This document shows positions 23,501 to 35,812 of a stretch of DNA of 64,000 nucleotides, in pieces. The notes below the pieces were generated by a model. It saw only the letters and a program-made list of their open reading frames with translations, had not been told where the DNA came from and made no database searches. Made by a program: the position numbers and the translations under genes. This DNA comes from Fagopyrum homotropicum (taxonomy: Eukaryota; Streptophyta; Magnoliopsida; Caryophyllales; Polygonaceae). The DNA is taken from the NCBI GenBank assembly GCA_033239125.1, contig BSWB01000002.1, forward strand, positions 2,699,001 to 2,763,000, written 5' to 3'. Each line of letters begins with the position of its first letter. Position 1 is the first letter of the stretch.

Positions 23501-23737
23501 GGACCGGACCTAGACCGATCCGGGCTGATCTTGAACCGGATGGACCAACGAGTCTGAATTTCGTTTGGTAATAGGTTTTGGACCGGACCTACACCGATCC
23601 GGGTTGATCTTGCACCGGATGGACCAACGAGCCTGAATTTCGTTTGGTAATAGGTTTTGGACCAGACCTAAACCGATCCAGGCTGATCTTGAACCGGATG
23701 GACCAACGAGTCTGAATTTCGGTTGGTAATAGGTTTT
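23501..23737. repeat. Three tandem copies of a 79-bp unit
   Basis: Units begin at 23501, 23580 and 23659, each starting GGACC(G/A)GACCTA and containing ACCGGATGGACCAACGAG. They differ by only a few bases. They sit in a GGACCGG-rich block typical of the subterminal repeats of hAT-like elements (TGTTCATCGG at 23467), so this is probably the interior of such an element, about 23460-23860. Confidence 0.85.
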
Positions 23738-24247
23738 GGACCTTTTTCTGTTTTAAATGATCGGTCCATACGGATTCTACACTAGACCGGACCCGAAAAT
23801 TTACAAAGGAAGACCGAAAACCGGAAAATCCGGTCTAGACCACCCAAATTTCAAGTATCCCCTCATTTGTCTCTTAATTCCAAGTGGATTCATCTTTGTA
23901 GGGTCCTTTTTTAGGTTTGTTTTTTTCATCTAGCATGCTCATCTTATGAGTTATGACAACAGTTTTATTAGCTTTAGTCATGTGACTCGTGTTTTGACAA
24001 AAAAAACATGTTTTTCGACTTGTTTTTTGATAAAATAAAAGTTCATCAAAGAAAAATTATCAATCAGAAAAATGCTTAATAGTGTCCATGTACTTTAATG
24101 TGACTCATGTTTTGACAAAATGTTTAATAATGTACGATAATTATCTTCTTTTCCTCCTTAATTTACGATCGTAAAAGGGTATATTTCTGAAATTTAAAAA
24201 CCATAGAGACCTCATTTGGAAATCCAAACTCTTGACATAAAGTCTAA

Positions 24248-24542
24248 GGGCCCGTTTGGTTTTAACTCTGGAAACGAAATGGAAACGAATTTAATTCATA
24301 TACATATCCTTATTCATGAAATTTCATGAAATTTTATGGAATCTTTCTTCGTGATTTAATGTAAAATGCACTTATTTCCCATATTTTGTTTCCCTATCGG
24401 GTATCAAAAGTAATCAAACTTTACTCCAATTACTTCAAACCACAAGGAATGATTTCAACAACTTTGATGAACAAGGTTATACGTATAGACTAGATTCGTT
24501 TCCATTCCGTTTCCGATTCCGGAGTTAAAACCAAATGGGCTC
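24248..24542. mobile_element. PIF/Harbinger-type MITE, copy 2
   Basis: A 295-bp relative of 6418-6709: it starts GGGCCCGTTTGGTTTTAACT and ends AGTTAAAACCAAATGGGCTC. TAA is present on both sides (24245-24247 and 24543-24545) as the 3-bp target-site duplication. It is non-coding. Confidence 0.85.
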
Positions 24543-24832
24543 TAAATTACAAGGGCACTAGGGATGTTCAACCGCTCCACACCATACCGGATGTTACGGT
24601 CCAGTCTGCACCGGAGAACCGGAATTTTCAAAAATATAGACATGAGACTAGAATTTCGGTTCAACCGGGATTCGTCTAAGCTCATTTTCTTACGGTCCTC
24701 CGGGATGTAAGTTTCTCTCCATAATTTCTCCTAAGGGTGATAATAACTAATAATTAACCTTTTAGGTTAATTTTTACCCCAAGATTGAATGAAAGTACAT
24801 TTCTTTTTGGGGATTGATAGAAGTACCGGCGA

Positions 24833-25069
24833 AAATCTATAATTGTCACTCCAACTACGCTATTCGCGTGTGTAGTTGTTAGGGTCCCCAACTACGCTTT
24901 TGGGAGCGTAGTTGGAGTTCCAAAAAAATAAAAATATCAACTACGTTTAGGTAACTCCAACTACGCTCCCCAAAAGTGTAGTTGATATTTTTACTTTTTT
25001 TAGGACTCAACTACACTTCCAAAAAACGTAGTTGGGATCTTATCAACTAATAGAGATTTTCGCTGGTAC
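24833..25069. mobile_element. Palindromic AACTACGC element, copy 2
   Basis: It carries the same GTACCGGCGAAAATCTATAA left end and AGATTTTCGCTGGTAC right end as 3829-4155, with the same AACTACGC/GCGTAGTT hairpin units. It is shorter (237 bp), having lost parts of both arms, including the GCACGCGAAGTGC block near the right end. The flanks TTGATAGA on the left and ATTT on the right are also shared with copy 1, so the element may extend slightly beyond these ends. Confidence 0.75.
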
Positions 25070-27644
25070 ATTTTTTAACACGTTCTTTTTTTACCATATT
25101 GGTGACAGGTTGCAAGGTAAGTCCCACATAAGCCGCCCACGAAGCCAAGTGGTGACAGTTGTATACGTGTCGCAATAACAAATGATTGGAGCCCACGTGG
25201 GTCCCAACACTCGACAGGGTATCCAAGTAACAACATTGATTAGCTACCACTAGATTGGGATCCATGTGGGACCCCCTTCATATATAATTACAATAAATTT
25301 TAGCACTATTATTACCATTTTGGTTTAATTGTGAGTTGTTTAAGGTGGTCGGTCTCTTTATTTGACTACATGTTTATGAAGATTAGGTCTTTTAACACAT
25401 TTCACAAATAATGAGTTTTTATGTTTCATACACTATTTATGTTATATCACGCGTGACTCTTTTGGTGTGGCCGACGTTATTTGTACATATTTAAGCTAAT
25501 ATATTGTGTAATTTCGACGATTTACAGACGTTTTAGGGTTGTATATACGGTCCAAACTAATGATAATGAAGGGTTTGGCTTGAATCCAAGTGATTTGTTT
25601 GTTTATTTATTATTTTTATGGTTTAGTTGTTTGACTCTTTATAAATAATATTGTCATTTAACAATTGAGTTATACAGCTGATGTATATTACGTTCTTTTT
25701 CCCCAACAAAAGAGAAAGAGTTTAGGTTTTATATTGTCATTGATCCAATGCCATCCTCTGCGCGATAAATCAAGGGTCCATTCGACGAGTCGGGCTTCAG
25801 ACCGGACGAGTACCGTATTTATTTGAAAAAAAGAAGGACGAATTTATATAAAATAAAAAATAATTAAAATTATTACATATAAATCAAAGGTGTTCAATAG
25901 TTGTAGACACTTGAATTTTAACTTGAGATCTCAAGTAATATAATGAAATTAATATACATTTTCAATCCAATAATACTTGCATAGTGGCTACCAGCAAGTT
26001 CAATAACAATCCACGTGCAAAAATGAATAAATCCAAATACTAAATAAAAAAATAAGTACAATTGCAGTCAAGTTCCCTACAATCTTGTATTACAAAGGAG
26101 TATAACTCGTCAAAAAACTCAAGAGAAACTAAATAAAAAATCAGAATATACGACACTCAAAACAATATAAATCATATATACATATATAAACATTATATGT
26201 ATAAAACAATATACGGGCCGGGCCTATTAGCCCACGGGCCAAAATAATTGCCCATACCGCCCCATCAAAATACGGACCGGACCTGAACAGGCTAACCTAA
26301 CTGTTCATATCCATATTTTTTCCAGACGAACGAACGGACTGAACATACCAGCCCGAATTTGTACAGGTCTATCAACAGACAATTGAAACTTATTAAATTT
26401 TTTTCATAAAGGAGGAAGGATCGGCCCACATTTGTCATGTCTACCAATAATATGATAGATTAACCTAAGTAGGAACACATGTCACATATTGACACTATAT
26501 ATTATAACCCGGGTGGGTTTTGTGCACTCCTAACGTCGACATGCACATATTGACATTGCTTTTACAAAAGTTGTTTAATGGAAGACTTGGAAGTTTATCA
26601 AGTAGAGTCAAAGTGCAAATTTAGGTGTCCATCACCTCAAAATGATATATAGCCACTTTTGACCATAATAGTTTCATGATTTTAATTAAGTTGTATTTTT
26701 TGATGGATTAAATTAAGAGGTAAAATTTTGGTTAAATAAACTCCTTGTATTTATATTGAAAATAAAAAAAGGCTCGTTTTTATAAAGAAAACGATTGTAA
26801 AATGTATAAAAAATGTCACATTCTGTTAAAGTCGCAACCAAATTTTATCGTAAATTAATTATAAATGTAGGATGTGATCCTGCAACTTATAACATAATTT
26901 TGTTATGTATTTTGTGTTATATTTTTAATTGTTTTTAGTCTAAGTTCGTTGATAAATAACACTATTTTTCTATTTTTAATATGATTAAAATTTTCATTAT
27001 CAAAAACCATACAATGTCATCAATGTTGAAATTTCAAAATAAAAACCTAAACTCTAATTTCAGAAACGCAAATTAAAGACATAGAGATGTTTGAGAGAAA
27101 ATAATGAAAATAAAAATAAATATTGTAACCTTATTTCATAAATACTATGTTTTTGTGAGCTGCGACATTTATGACCGTTATATATTGAGAAATTAGGTTG
27201 AACAAGACTCTTTTAATTTTGTTAAAATGACGGATATTTCGGAAGATGTACTTGTACTTTTGACTTTTTTGGATTATGTTCAAAGGATTTTCAGTTTGCA
27301 GACGGTGCCCCTTAAGCTTTAGACTTTTCTGAATTATACTCTTATATCATTCATAAATTACACATAAGATAAGTTATTCGTTCAAAAAACTATCTTTACC
27401 TTTAAAATGACTATTAACAATAACTATCAAATAATAATTATACTTTTACCTTCAAAATGTTCATTGATGAATGAAAGAAGGGTATAATTCATAAATATTT
27501 AAAACTCAAGGGTACCATCCGAAAACTAAATTTTTTTAGAACATAATCTAGAAACGTAAAAATATATAGGGACACCATCAGAAAATTTTCTAAAATATAT
27601 TGGATCCCAATTCTTTTATAAAAAGCACTATAAAGACAAAGTTG
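25070..27644. other. Intergenic; diverged hAT-like element around 25.77-26.39 kb
   Basis: No host gene is seen. Roughly 25770-26390 is bounded by GGACCGG/CCGGACC-rich words and contains ACGGGCCGGGCC; it is related in inverted orientation to 33190-33420 (GGTCCGGCCCGTATTTTG). This fits a decayed non-autonomous hAT-like element. The remainder is AT-rich. Confidence 0.45.
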
Positions 27645-28720
27645 ATTTTTTTTTTTTTTTGGTAATGGCTACGGAAGGCACTAGTGCCTCCGTAATTTTA
27701 TTCAATCCAACAAACAAGCTAACATGTGACAGACCTGAGGGTCGCTACTCCGCGGGCGTCGTTTTTCAAATGATAAATAACAGTTGAAGGGAGATTCTGA
27801 ATATAAAAGTATCCTAAGGGGTAGTCGTAAGCAGCGGAAGCCAAATGGTCGGCAAAGACATTAGCTTCCCGATAGATGTGACGGAGCTGGACAATCCAAC
27901 TCCTACGAAGGAAGCCTTGACACCTCGATACCAGACTAAAATACGGATGATAATTAGGGATAGATCGATTCACAAGATTAACAACCAACTCCGAGTCAAT
28001 CTCAAAGATAATTTTGCGGAAACCCTTCTCCCAAGCTTGATAGAGCCCCATGGTGAGCCCCCGGAGTTCTGCTAACGGCACAAAACATGGTCCAATATTC
28101 ATCACAAATCCGCATAACCATTGATCAAACATGTCCCTGAATACGCCCCCAGCAGTACCAGTCCCTATCTCCCTTAGAACCGACCCATCCGTATTCAATT
28201 TGATCCAACCCTCTTGTGGAGCAATCCATCAAACAACCACCATGGAGACTTTCCTATTGACAGTGGAGCTCTTATAATTGTGCCTAGCTGAGACGATATC
28301 CTTAGCATATGAAACGACCAAGGAGATCCTGTTGGGAGGTAGTCCAGACCCGCGGAAGATAGCCTCGTTACGCCACCTCCAACACCACCAAAGCGTGACT
28401 GCAAGACAAATATTCCACGGAATATTGTCGATCCTAGGCATTGAGCAAGACATGTTGGTGATAAGCCAGTTGTTAACATTATTGGTGTAGAAATCTCTAG
28501 CAAGCTCAGTAGGTAGCAAGCCATTCCACAGTGACGCAACATGTGAACAATCCCTCAAAACATGCAGAAGGGTCTCCGGAACTCCCGTGCAGAAGGGACA
28601 ACAAGCATCATCACTGAGGTATCTTCGCGCCCTTTCTGCATTCGTAAGTAATCTCCCATGTGTGCCAAGCCAGAGGAAACATTTAATCCTCTCATGGATA
28701 TCAACAACCCACTTAATAAA
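27645..28720 (-). pseudogene. 5'-truncated LINE: zinc-knuckle (zf-RVT) plus RNase H, with poly(A) tail
   Basis: The minus strand reads the end of a plant L1-type LINE ORF2. It includes the zf-RVT motif CCPFC..HVLRDC, the WRWRNEAIF segment, then an RNase H domain opening with GWIKLNTDGSV and closing NVFADHLASAAYDYPLG..DARGVATLR at about 27735. A T-run at 27645-27660 on the plus strand is its 3' poly(A) tail, so this is a classic 5'-truncated insertion. Only one in-frame stop (near 28236, just before WIAPQEGW) interrupts about 330 codons, so it is comparatively young. The canonical RNase H acidic residues are visible (TDGS, AELRG, EIDS). No endonuclease or reverse transcriptase core remains. 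Confidence 0.85.
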
Positions 28721-30590
28721 TTATTTCTTATAAATCTAATAAAAAAATTGGTCTAAATATATAATTGAATTATTAAATGATCTATATTTTATAGAATAAA
28801 AGAACCACCCAATAAATTATTGTAAAATAAACATCTATCCTTCATATGGTTAAAACTCTGAAAATGAAAACGAAATAACAACGAAAGTTGTATGCTTGTG
28901 TATACACAAGTATATTAATTGATGGTTTGAGCTTGGCCTTCAACTAGGTTTGAGTAAGGCAGCGCTAATCAGACGATATTGCCCATTGATTTAGCCTTTT
29001 ATTTTATGTGGATTTAAATGAACGGAGTAATCTCCTATAGGAAAACCAGGAAAATGAAACAAAATTTTCATCGAGAAGGATAATTCATTCACCTTAAAAC
29101 TTAATGTAAAGTGAACAACAACATACAAGTAAACAAGATTCGTTTTCTTTTCCTTCAAAAATTGTAACCAAACGATCCTAGCTTTTTGTGTAGGGGTTTC
29201 CTTATATGCAAGATGATGAAGAAGGAGAAGTTGCTCGAAGTGTTACATCGAAGTATCACAATTTTGGTGAACAAATACTTTACGGAATAACCAATGGTTA
29301 AACTCTACGTAACAATTATTTACGTTATTATATATATCAACATATCTTCTCAAGTATAACTAGGAGAACAAGAACAAGGTAAGTCATTGGCTTATCTTTC
29401 GAAAAATGGGTCTTATATATTTTTGTTAATTGTATTATTCTATATTGTTTATAATTTTGTTTGAGTGATGTTATTCGGTCAGATAAAAAAAAAATGAAAC
29501 GATCATAAGAACTAGAAGACGGGTGTGTGATGCGGACAAAGAGAGGGTGTACCTCCCGTATATGACAATGAGTTTGGGGTGCATTCCCATCGTGTCCGAA
29601 AAACATATTGATAGCATGATTACTCATTTCTATTATATCCTAAAGTCATGTTAAATGATGTAAACTATTGAATAAATAACAATCTTTCTTATGAATTAAA
29701 ATAAGTATTACTAAGTCAAAGAATAAAAGTAAACTATGCACGTGCCTTTGCTAAAATAGTTTAATGGTGTTAAACAAATCAAGCATGCACAACATCATAG
29801 CAATTTGCAAGCTATACTAAAAAGAAACAAGTCAACCTTATTGTTCAAAACATATATTGCAGACCAAAATTAAGAAATTACGAGCTCTCTTCTAACTTTT
29901 ATTAGGTTTGTTCAAGATTCAACCCGACCTCTCTCTCTCGACGCTGGTAGCCGATTGCTAAACCCCGCCTTTCGTAGATATTATTTCAATGGTAGAAGTC
30001 TGAGTTCCGTAGCAAATTTTGTATCAGTATCAATACCATTCTGCGTCGAAATTTCGGACTGACATGAACCGTCTGACCCAATTTTACAGTGTTCAAGTTT
30101 TCAAGTCGTTTCAGACCAAAGTTACCTAATTGTGGTCACTCTTTGGTTCGACATTGCTCTTCACTCGTTGCCTTATGATCGATTTTTCACTATCACCTCT
30201 CTCCTTATTTTGCGGTCACTCGTTACTCTTCGCTCTCGTCTCTTAGCTTTCATTTAGTACTTTGGAATCAAAGTTGATAATAAATAATATGAGAAGACAT
30301 TCGGATTTTCTTAGACTTTTTCTATATTGATATTTTATAGTTAATTGAACATAATTCAAACTAGGTTTAATCAATGTTATCTTATCATCATAACAATAGG
30401 TTAGACCATCTAGAAATTTACCTTAGCTAAATTGTAATGGGAAGGGCCACAAGACAACTAATGAGTGGACAATGACACGAATAGATTGACCATTAATTTG
30501 GCTTGTCACCCCATTGAGATTAACCAACCTTAATTAGCACTAAAAGTAATAAAGAAAAGCAAGATATGGATATAAAAAAAATATTGATAA
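28721..30590. other. Intergenic, no gene seen
   Basis: AT-rich, with only short random frames. Nothing recognisable. Confidence 0.55.
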
Positions 30591-30593
30591 AGA

Positions 30594-31570
30594 TATTTCA
30601 ATAACCCATATCAAGTATAACCCTAAATAGAGTTAAGTACAAGGTCGATGAGTTGTTTCTTTTATCGATCATTATATTTAGGTAATCTCATCTGATTATG
30701 TATTGTGTTAGTACTTACTGTATGTACGTTTAAACAAGTGAAACCCTCATGTTACAAGAATGCGAAGTATTCATAAAGATCTCAATATCCCATATCAGTT
30801 ATAAACATAAATAGAGTTGAGTATAAAGACCGATGAGTTGTTTCTCTTATCGTCACCAGTTTTATTTACCGAGCTCGAATCTAATGCATGTGTAACTGAA
30901 TGTGTGAAATCTCACAGTACGAGAATACAGGATATACATTCATCAGAAACGAAAACCGCTTTAATACATCGAATCAAACAAGACGAAAAACAAAAAAGAA
31001 AAGAAAAAAAAAATAGGGGTTTCGTAGACAAAACAAAAAAAAAGGGAAAAGATTATATAGTCTACTTAGTAAATGATGTTACTAATTAGACTTATTAAGA
31101 ATTGTCTAAAATTATTATATGTATTGGGTTTGATATCTCATATCAAGTATAACCCTAAATAGAGTTGAGTATAAGGTTAATGAGTTGTTTCTCTTATCGA
31201 GAATTATATTTAGGGTAAAATCTCATCAGATTTATTTATTACGTTAGTACCTAATGCATGTACGTTTGAACATGTGAAACCCTAATGTTACAAGAATGCG
31301 GAGTGGAGTATACATAAAGATATCTCAATGTAATGTATGACATAAATAGAGTTGAGTATAAGACCGGTGAGTTGTTTCTCTTATCGTCACCAGCTTTATT
31401 TACCGAGTTCGAAACTAACACGTGTGTAATTGAACGTGTGAAATCTCACGGTACGAGAATACAGGATATACATTCAACGGAAACGAAAACCGCTTTAATA
31501 TATCGAATCAAACAAGACGAAAAACAAAAAAGGAAAAGATATGAGTTTGGTAGACAAAACAAATGCTTTA
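30594..31570. repeat. Tandem duplication of a unit of about 533 bp
   Basis: Copy 1 (about 30594-31040) and copy 2 (about 31128-31570) share anchors at 30611/31143 (TCAAGTATAACCCTAAATAG) and 30851/31385 (CGTCACCAG). Each copy contains two half-units that begin AAATAGAGTTGAGTATAA and GAGTTGTTTCTCTTATC, giving four related blocks. Both copies keep an open frame of about 65 codons, but the differences between them are almost all amino-acid changing, so it is not read here as a gene. Confidence 0.8.
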
Positions 31571-31995
31571 AAATCTTAGAGATTAAGTGAATATAATCAT
31601 AAAATGAAAAACTAAGTGCACTTATCTTGTTCCCTAAGTCACTCTCATTCCACTTTCGTCAATGTCTTCTTGTCCCTCGCATTCGTGGGGTTAGATTTTG
31701 GACAACAATAGCTTTCATTTCTTAGCTTTTTATGATCCAAAGGATGCTAAATGATTCACATTATACAATACTTAAGTTAAATATATTCAAAAGTATCATA
31801 TATTATAATATGATAATTGTCTTATACATCTACTATGGTGTGACACCTTTACACCTCTTTAGAAAATATGCATGCCTATTGCCTACGATGATACAAAAGT
31901 CAATTGAACTTTGAGAGGCTTTGCGAGTTGTCACCTAACCAAACGTGTCAAGTAGTATCTTTGGACGGTTAGAATTCATTTAGAAGTTGATAGTT
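31571..31995. other. Intergenic, no gene seen
   Basis: Short spacer with no recognisable feature, ending at the T-run that forms the tail of the next LINE relic. Confidence 0.5.
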
Positions 31996-32335
31996 TTTTT
32001 ATTTTTATTTTTTTAAAAATGAAAAACGGTTAGGTTGATTTGTCTCCCATAAGTAGCTCACCCTAAAATGTCATTGCAGATGAAAATACGAAGTTCTGGA
32101 TCTTCGGAAAAAATTGGCGTGGGGGTCGATAATCCCAGATTAATCATTCAACCAGTCAGCAACACAATTGATTTCGTTGAAAACATGTATGATCGATCTG
32201 AACTTCGTCAAAGAACCGAAGATCCAGTCTTGAGTCAGAAATAATCATCTCGACCTCTCACGGACAGCTCCACAAACCTTGGAGGGTCTTAATAACACAA
32301 TGATTATCACCCTCGATTTCAATCTTTTTTATTTA
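31996..32335 (-). pseudogene. LINE RNase H remnant with poly(A) tail
   Basis: On the minus strand 32335-32060 reads KIEIEGDNHCVIKTLQGLW, then EVEMIISDSRLDLRFFDEVQ and a degraded R-x-x-N..AD-like region interrupted by stops. This matches the second half of the plant LINE RNase H domain (I-E-x-D, pre-HxxREAN segment). T-runs at 31996-32016 on the plus strand correspond to its A-rich tail. It is too short for the other catalytic residues and is clearly non-functional. Confidence 0.65.
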
Positions 32336-34600
32336 TAATCTAATCGCCTCTTGTAAGCTTGATTTTAAGAAGAAAAAAAAACTCCAGCTTTTATTATGGA
32401 GTTGTATTTATTTTTTCCTCATCAAGGCTATTGAAACCAACGATGAAGTCAAAATCAATAATTTATTGAAGCGGAAGTCGAAATTTATTGGTAGTTAATT
32501 TTTTTGTTGAATAATTGATTGAATGAATTTATTTAGAACGAGATTATATTTTTTTTGATAAACATCGCTTAAAGGTGCTTTTTTTTTTTTTTAAGTTGAT
32601 TTTTGGAAGGGGTGCGTATGAAATATTTGTCATTCAATAATGAACACCACACTTTTCTTATTTTATCTCATGAAATGGAAAAAAAAAAATTTGGTGAGTT
32701 GGATAACTAGACTCTAAACAAAGTAGGCCAATACAAATATGTAGTTCAGGGGTTTCAAGCCTAGTTAACAGACTCACCCTTTTACCAGCTAAAATAATTG
32801 ATTTTGTTGTTATTTTTGAAAGTTATACTTGATTTATAATTACCCAAACTAGTGTTATCAAACGTAATACCAAAGTCGTTTTACACAAGTTACCTACATT
32901 CGAGTTATCTAGTTTCGATTTACCAGATTCGTAATTTACACAAATGTCCTAATTATCCAAACCCTCTTTCGATTTGCACAAGTATTCATTTGATTTACAC
33001 AAGCCCTCTTGATTGACACAAGCCCTCTCTCGATTTATACAAGCTTTTGTTCGATTTACACAAGGGGCTACAATATAATATTTCAATTACAAATATAAGA
33101 AAGTTAGATTTTTTTTGTAACTAAAACTTTGGGATATATTCAATAATTCTATCAAAACAGTGGGAAAATCTCTAAATACTAGAAACTAAACATGTACAAA
33201 TACGGTTCGACCCGTCCGAGAAACAACATGGTATGAGTAGCTAGTTTAGCCCGTTCGATCCGGTCCGGCCCGTATTTTGGTGGGACGGATATGAGTAAGC
33301 ATTTTGGCCTGTGAGTCAACCCGCCCGTCCCTTATATAGTTTTTATACATATAATTTTTTTATATATGTATATATCTATAATTTATATTCTTTTAAGTGT
33401 CGCATACGCTGATTTTTCATTTAGTTTGTTTGGATTATTTTGACGAGTTATACTCGTTTGTAATACAAGATTGCATGACTAACTTGAATGTGATGGTACT
33501 TGTTGATGTGTTTATTGTTGTTGAACTTGTTGACAGTGCGCTATGCAAGTATAATTGGATTGAAAGTGTGTTATTTATATTATATTACTTGTTTGGATTG
33601 AAAGTGTGTTATTTGCATTATATTGTCAAGTGTCAATCGAGTCAGACGACTGCATTTGATGGGACGTGTTCGAGTTTTTAACGGTATATAGAGAGTAAAG
33701 GTAAACTTTACACGTCTCAATTCCATGAGCCATGACCAAATGCACTGAAAATGATGTACTTATCTATTGATACAAAAGTGTGTGGCAGCATATAGTTTTT
33801 ACATTGACCCAAGATTTGCTTTGGATTTCTTAATGCTTTCGAGCTTCTCATGTGTCTTATTCGTAGCTAAAGCATGCATTGAAGTTGAAGGATCAAGTTT
33901 GGACCATTTTTACAATATTCTACATCGGTCTATTATAGATCATTAATCCAACATAAGATTATTAGATCAATCTCTCCCATATTTCCACCACAAATTCAAA
34001 GATCAACTAGTACGACCCATTTTCGATTTTGACTCGTGTTTAAACTTTGTCAAAACTCAATAATAATGATCAAAATGAGGGAAACTCAGACAGAGTTCTG
34101 TTAAAACTAAAAAGAAAACAATTTTGACTCTTCCAATACTAAGACAATCGGTTTCGGTTTCGGATTTCGGGTTTTGGGTTTCGGTTTTCGGTTTTTGTTT
34201 TTCGGTTGCAGTTCGTTCGGTTTCGGGTTTACCCTATATAGATTCTTGTAAAGTAGTAGTGAGTAGTGAATAAGAATAAAATTCCTAGTGGAAAATTGAG
34301 TTATGATGTTTTAGTTGATTGAGATTTGAGGTGACTTCCAACATATCTAAACGTTTGAACAAAAAAGTCATAGAAAACAAATGTTGACATGCCAAAATAT
34401 GGACAATTCATTAAATAGGTGGACCAAATCTCTTTACTATAAGACTTGCCATGTGCAATGTATTGGTTGGTTAGGCTCAATTCCATATTCTCCAATCAAA
34501 ACTCATCTTGCATTTGTCTATTTGGCTATCATTAGTAATAGTATAGTTTACCAACTTACACATTTTTAATTGCATACCATCTAGAAGAAAAAACACACAC
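32336..34600. other. Intergenic with hAT-like fragment at about 33.19-33.42 kb
   Basis: No gene. Positions 33190-33420 (ACCCGTCCGAG, GGTCCGGCCCGTATTTTG) are an inverted relative of 25770-26390. A TTTCGG/TTCGGTTT-rich low-complexity tract lies at 34149-34225. A 37-bp word (ATTGGATTGAAAGTGTGTT) is partly repeated near 33552 and 33594. Confidence 0.45.
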
Positions 34601-34627
34601 TATATATATATATATATATATATATAT
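34601..34627. repeat. (TA)n microsatellite
   Basis: Twenty-seven bases of pure TA dinucleotide. Confidence 0.95.
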
Positions 34628-34753
34628 TATGAATTAATTTAGAAATCGATTGTCCCGAGCTCGTTCATTTTTAAAACAAAATGAATATGAACACATTCGG
34701 TTAAAATTTAGGTATGACTTGTTTGCATGAGCATGTTCGTTATAAAAACATTG

Positions 34754-34927
34754 TAGGGTTGTAACATAGTCGAGCTAGATATTGGGTTTGATCCACAAAA
34801 GTATGATCTCGTTCAGTAAACGAATCAAATATGAACATATTTTAAAATTGATGTTCGGTTCATGTATAAACGATCCCAGACTGAGTGTGTTCAAAGCTCG
34901 GCCCGTTCGTTGCAAATAACAACCCTA
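34754..34927. mobile_element. hAT-like MITE, 174 bp
   Basis: It starts TAGGGTTGTAACATAGTCG and ends GCAAATAACAACCCTA, sharing inverted TAGGGTTGT termini. The CTCGTTC/GTTCG-rich interior is as in 7045-7187. A word at the right border (AACAACCCTATGAGCATCATTG) is duplicated 52 bases downstream. No exact 8-bp target duplication is seen. Confidence 0.6.
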
Positions 34928-35093
34928 TGAGCATCATTGCTGATTAGATTTTTGATTAAAACAAATTACCTAACAACCCTATGAGCATCATTGTAGATTA
35001 GTCTTCATAAATCATCATTTTACCATATAAGGTTTAACAATTGAAATTCTTGTGTACCAAGCTAGTTTGGCTATTATTTGTATCTAGAGTTTT

Positions 35094-35405
35094 ATACGGG
35101 ATGAATTACTCAGACTCGAAAAAAACTCGGTTCAGACTCGTTCACTATTATAAACGAGTTAAATAAAAACACATATTAAAGCTCGTTTATAGTTTAGACT
35201 CATACTCTGCTCGTTTAGTTAAAACTCGGCTCGTTTGACAAAAATATGAAATACTATAAAGATGATACATATTATTCGAGCTATTTGAACTCGGCTCGGA
35301 AAAGGCTCAATTCAGGCTCGTTTATTTTATAACAACTCGAATATGAACGCATTTTAAAGCTCTGTCATTTACAATTTATATTCGACGGCTCATATAACAA
35401 CCCTA
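35094..35405. mobile_element. hAT-like MITE, 312 bp, degraded
   Basis: The left end TACGGGATGAATTAC is weak, while the right end GGCTCATATAACAACCCTA is typical. The interior is full of CTCGGCTCG, AACTCGG and GCTCGTTTA words, as in its relatives. No target duplication is evident. Confidence 0.45.
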
Positions 35406-35812
35406 ACCCTAGTTGTATCTTACAATATTGACGAGGATATATACTCGTAACCCTCTTATGGGTCAATGTATTTGGTTCTAGAAAGTCTTGTGTTCATACA
35501 ATATGCTATGTGAGGGGAGATGACAGAGCTTCACAGTCACTACACACTACATCGTACGAACCACTTTCCGCAAAAGTTGAACTTCCAAACCTTCTTATAA
35601 GTTAAGAACATAACCTTCAATTATTGGTACGTCTTTGAGTTGTCGTTTTGAGGCGTGATTTGCTTTTTTCCATGTGTTATTTGCTCTAAAGATCGTACAT
35701 TTGATAGATTACGGGTCTAGTATATCGATTAACAATTCGTTTTATGATGATATTTCAATGTGTTTACGTGTTTGGTTCGAACGTGTTGAACTTTAACCCA
35801 CTTGTTGGAGAT
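35406..35812. other. Intergenic, no gene seen
   Basis: AT-rich, no recognisable feature. Ends at CCACT, a possible target-site copy of the TRIM element. Confidence 0.5.

Noticed and set aside
30817..31590. Parallel 85-90 codon frames in both copies of the tandem duplication, as a possible small gene pair
   Set aside because: Differences between copies are overwhelmingly amino-acid changing, no known domain appears, and the frame ends in a Lys-rich A-run.
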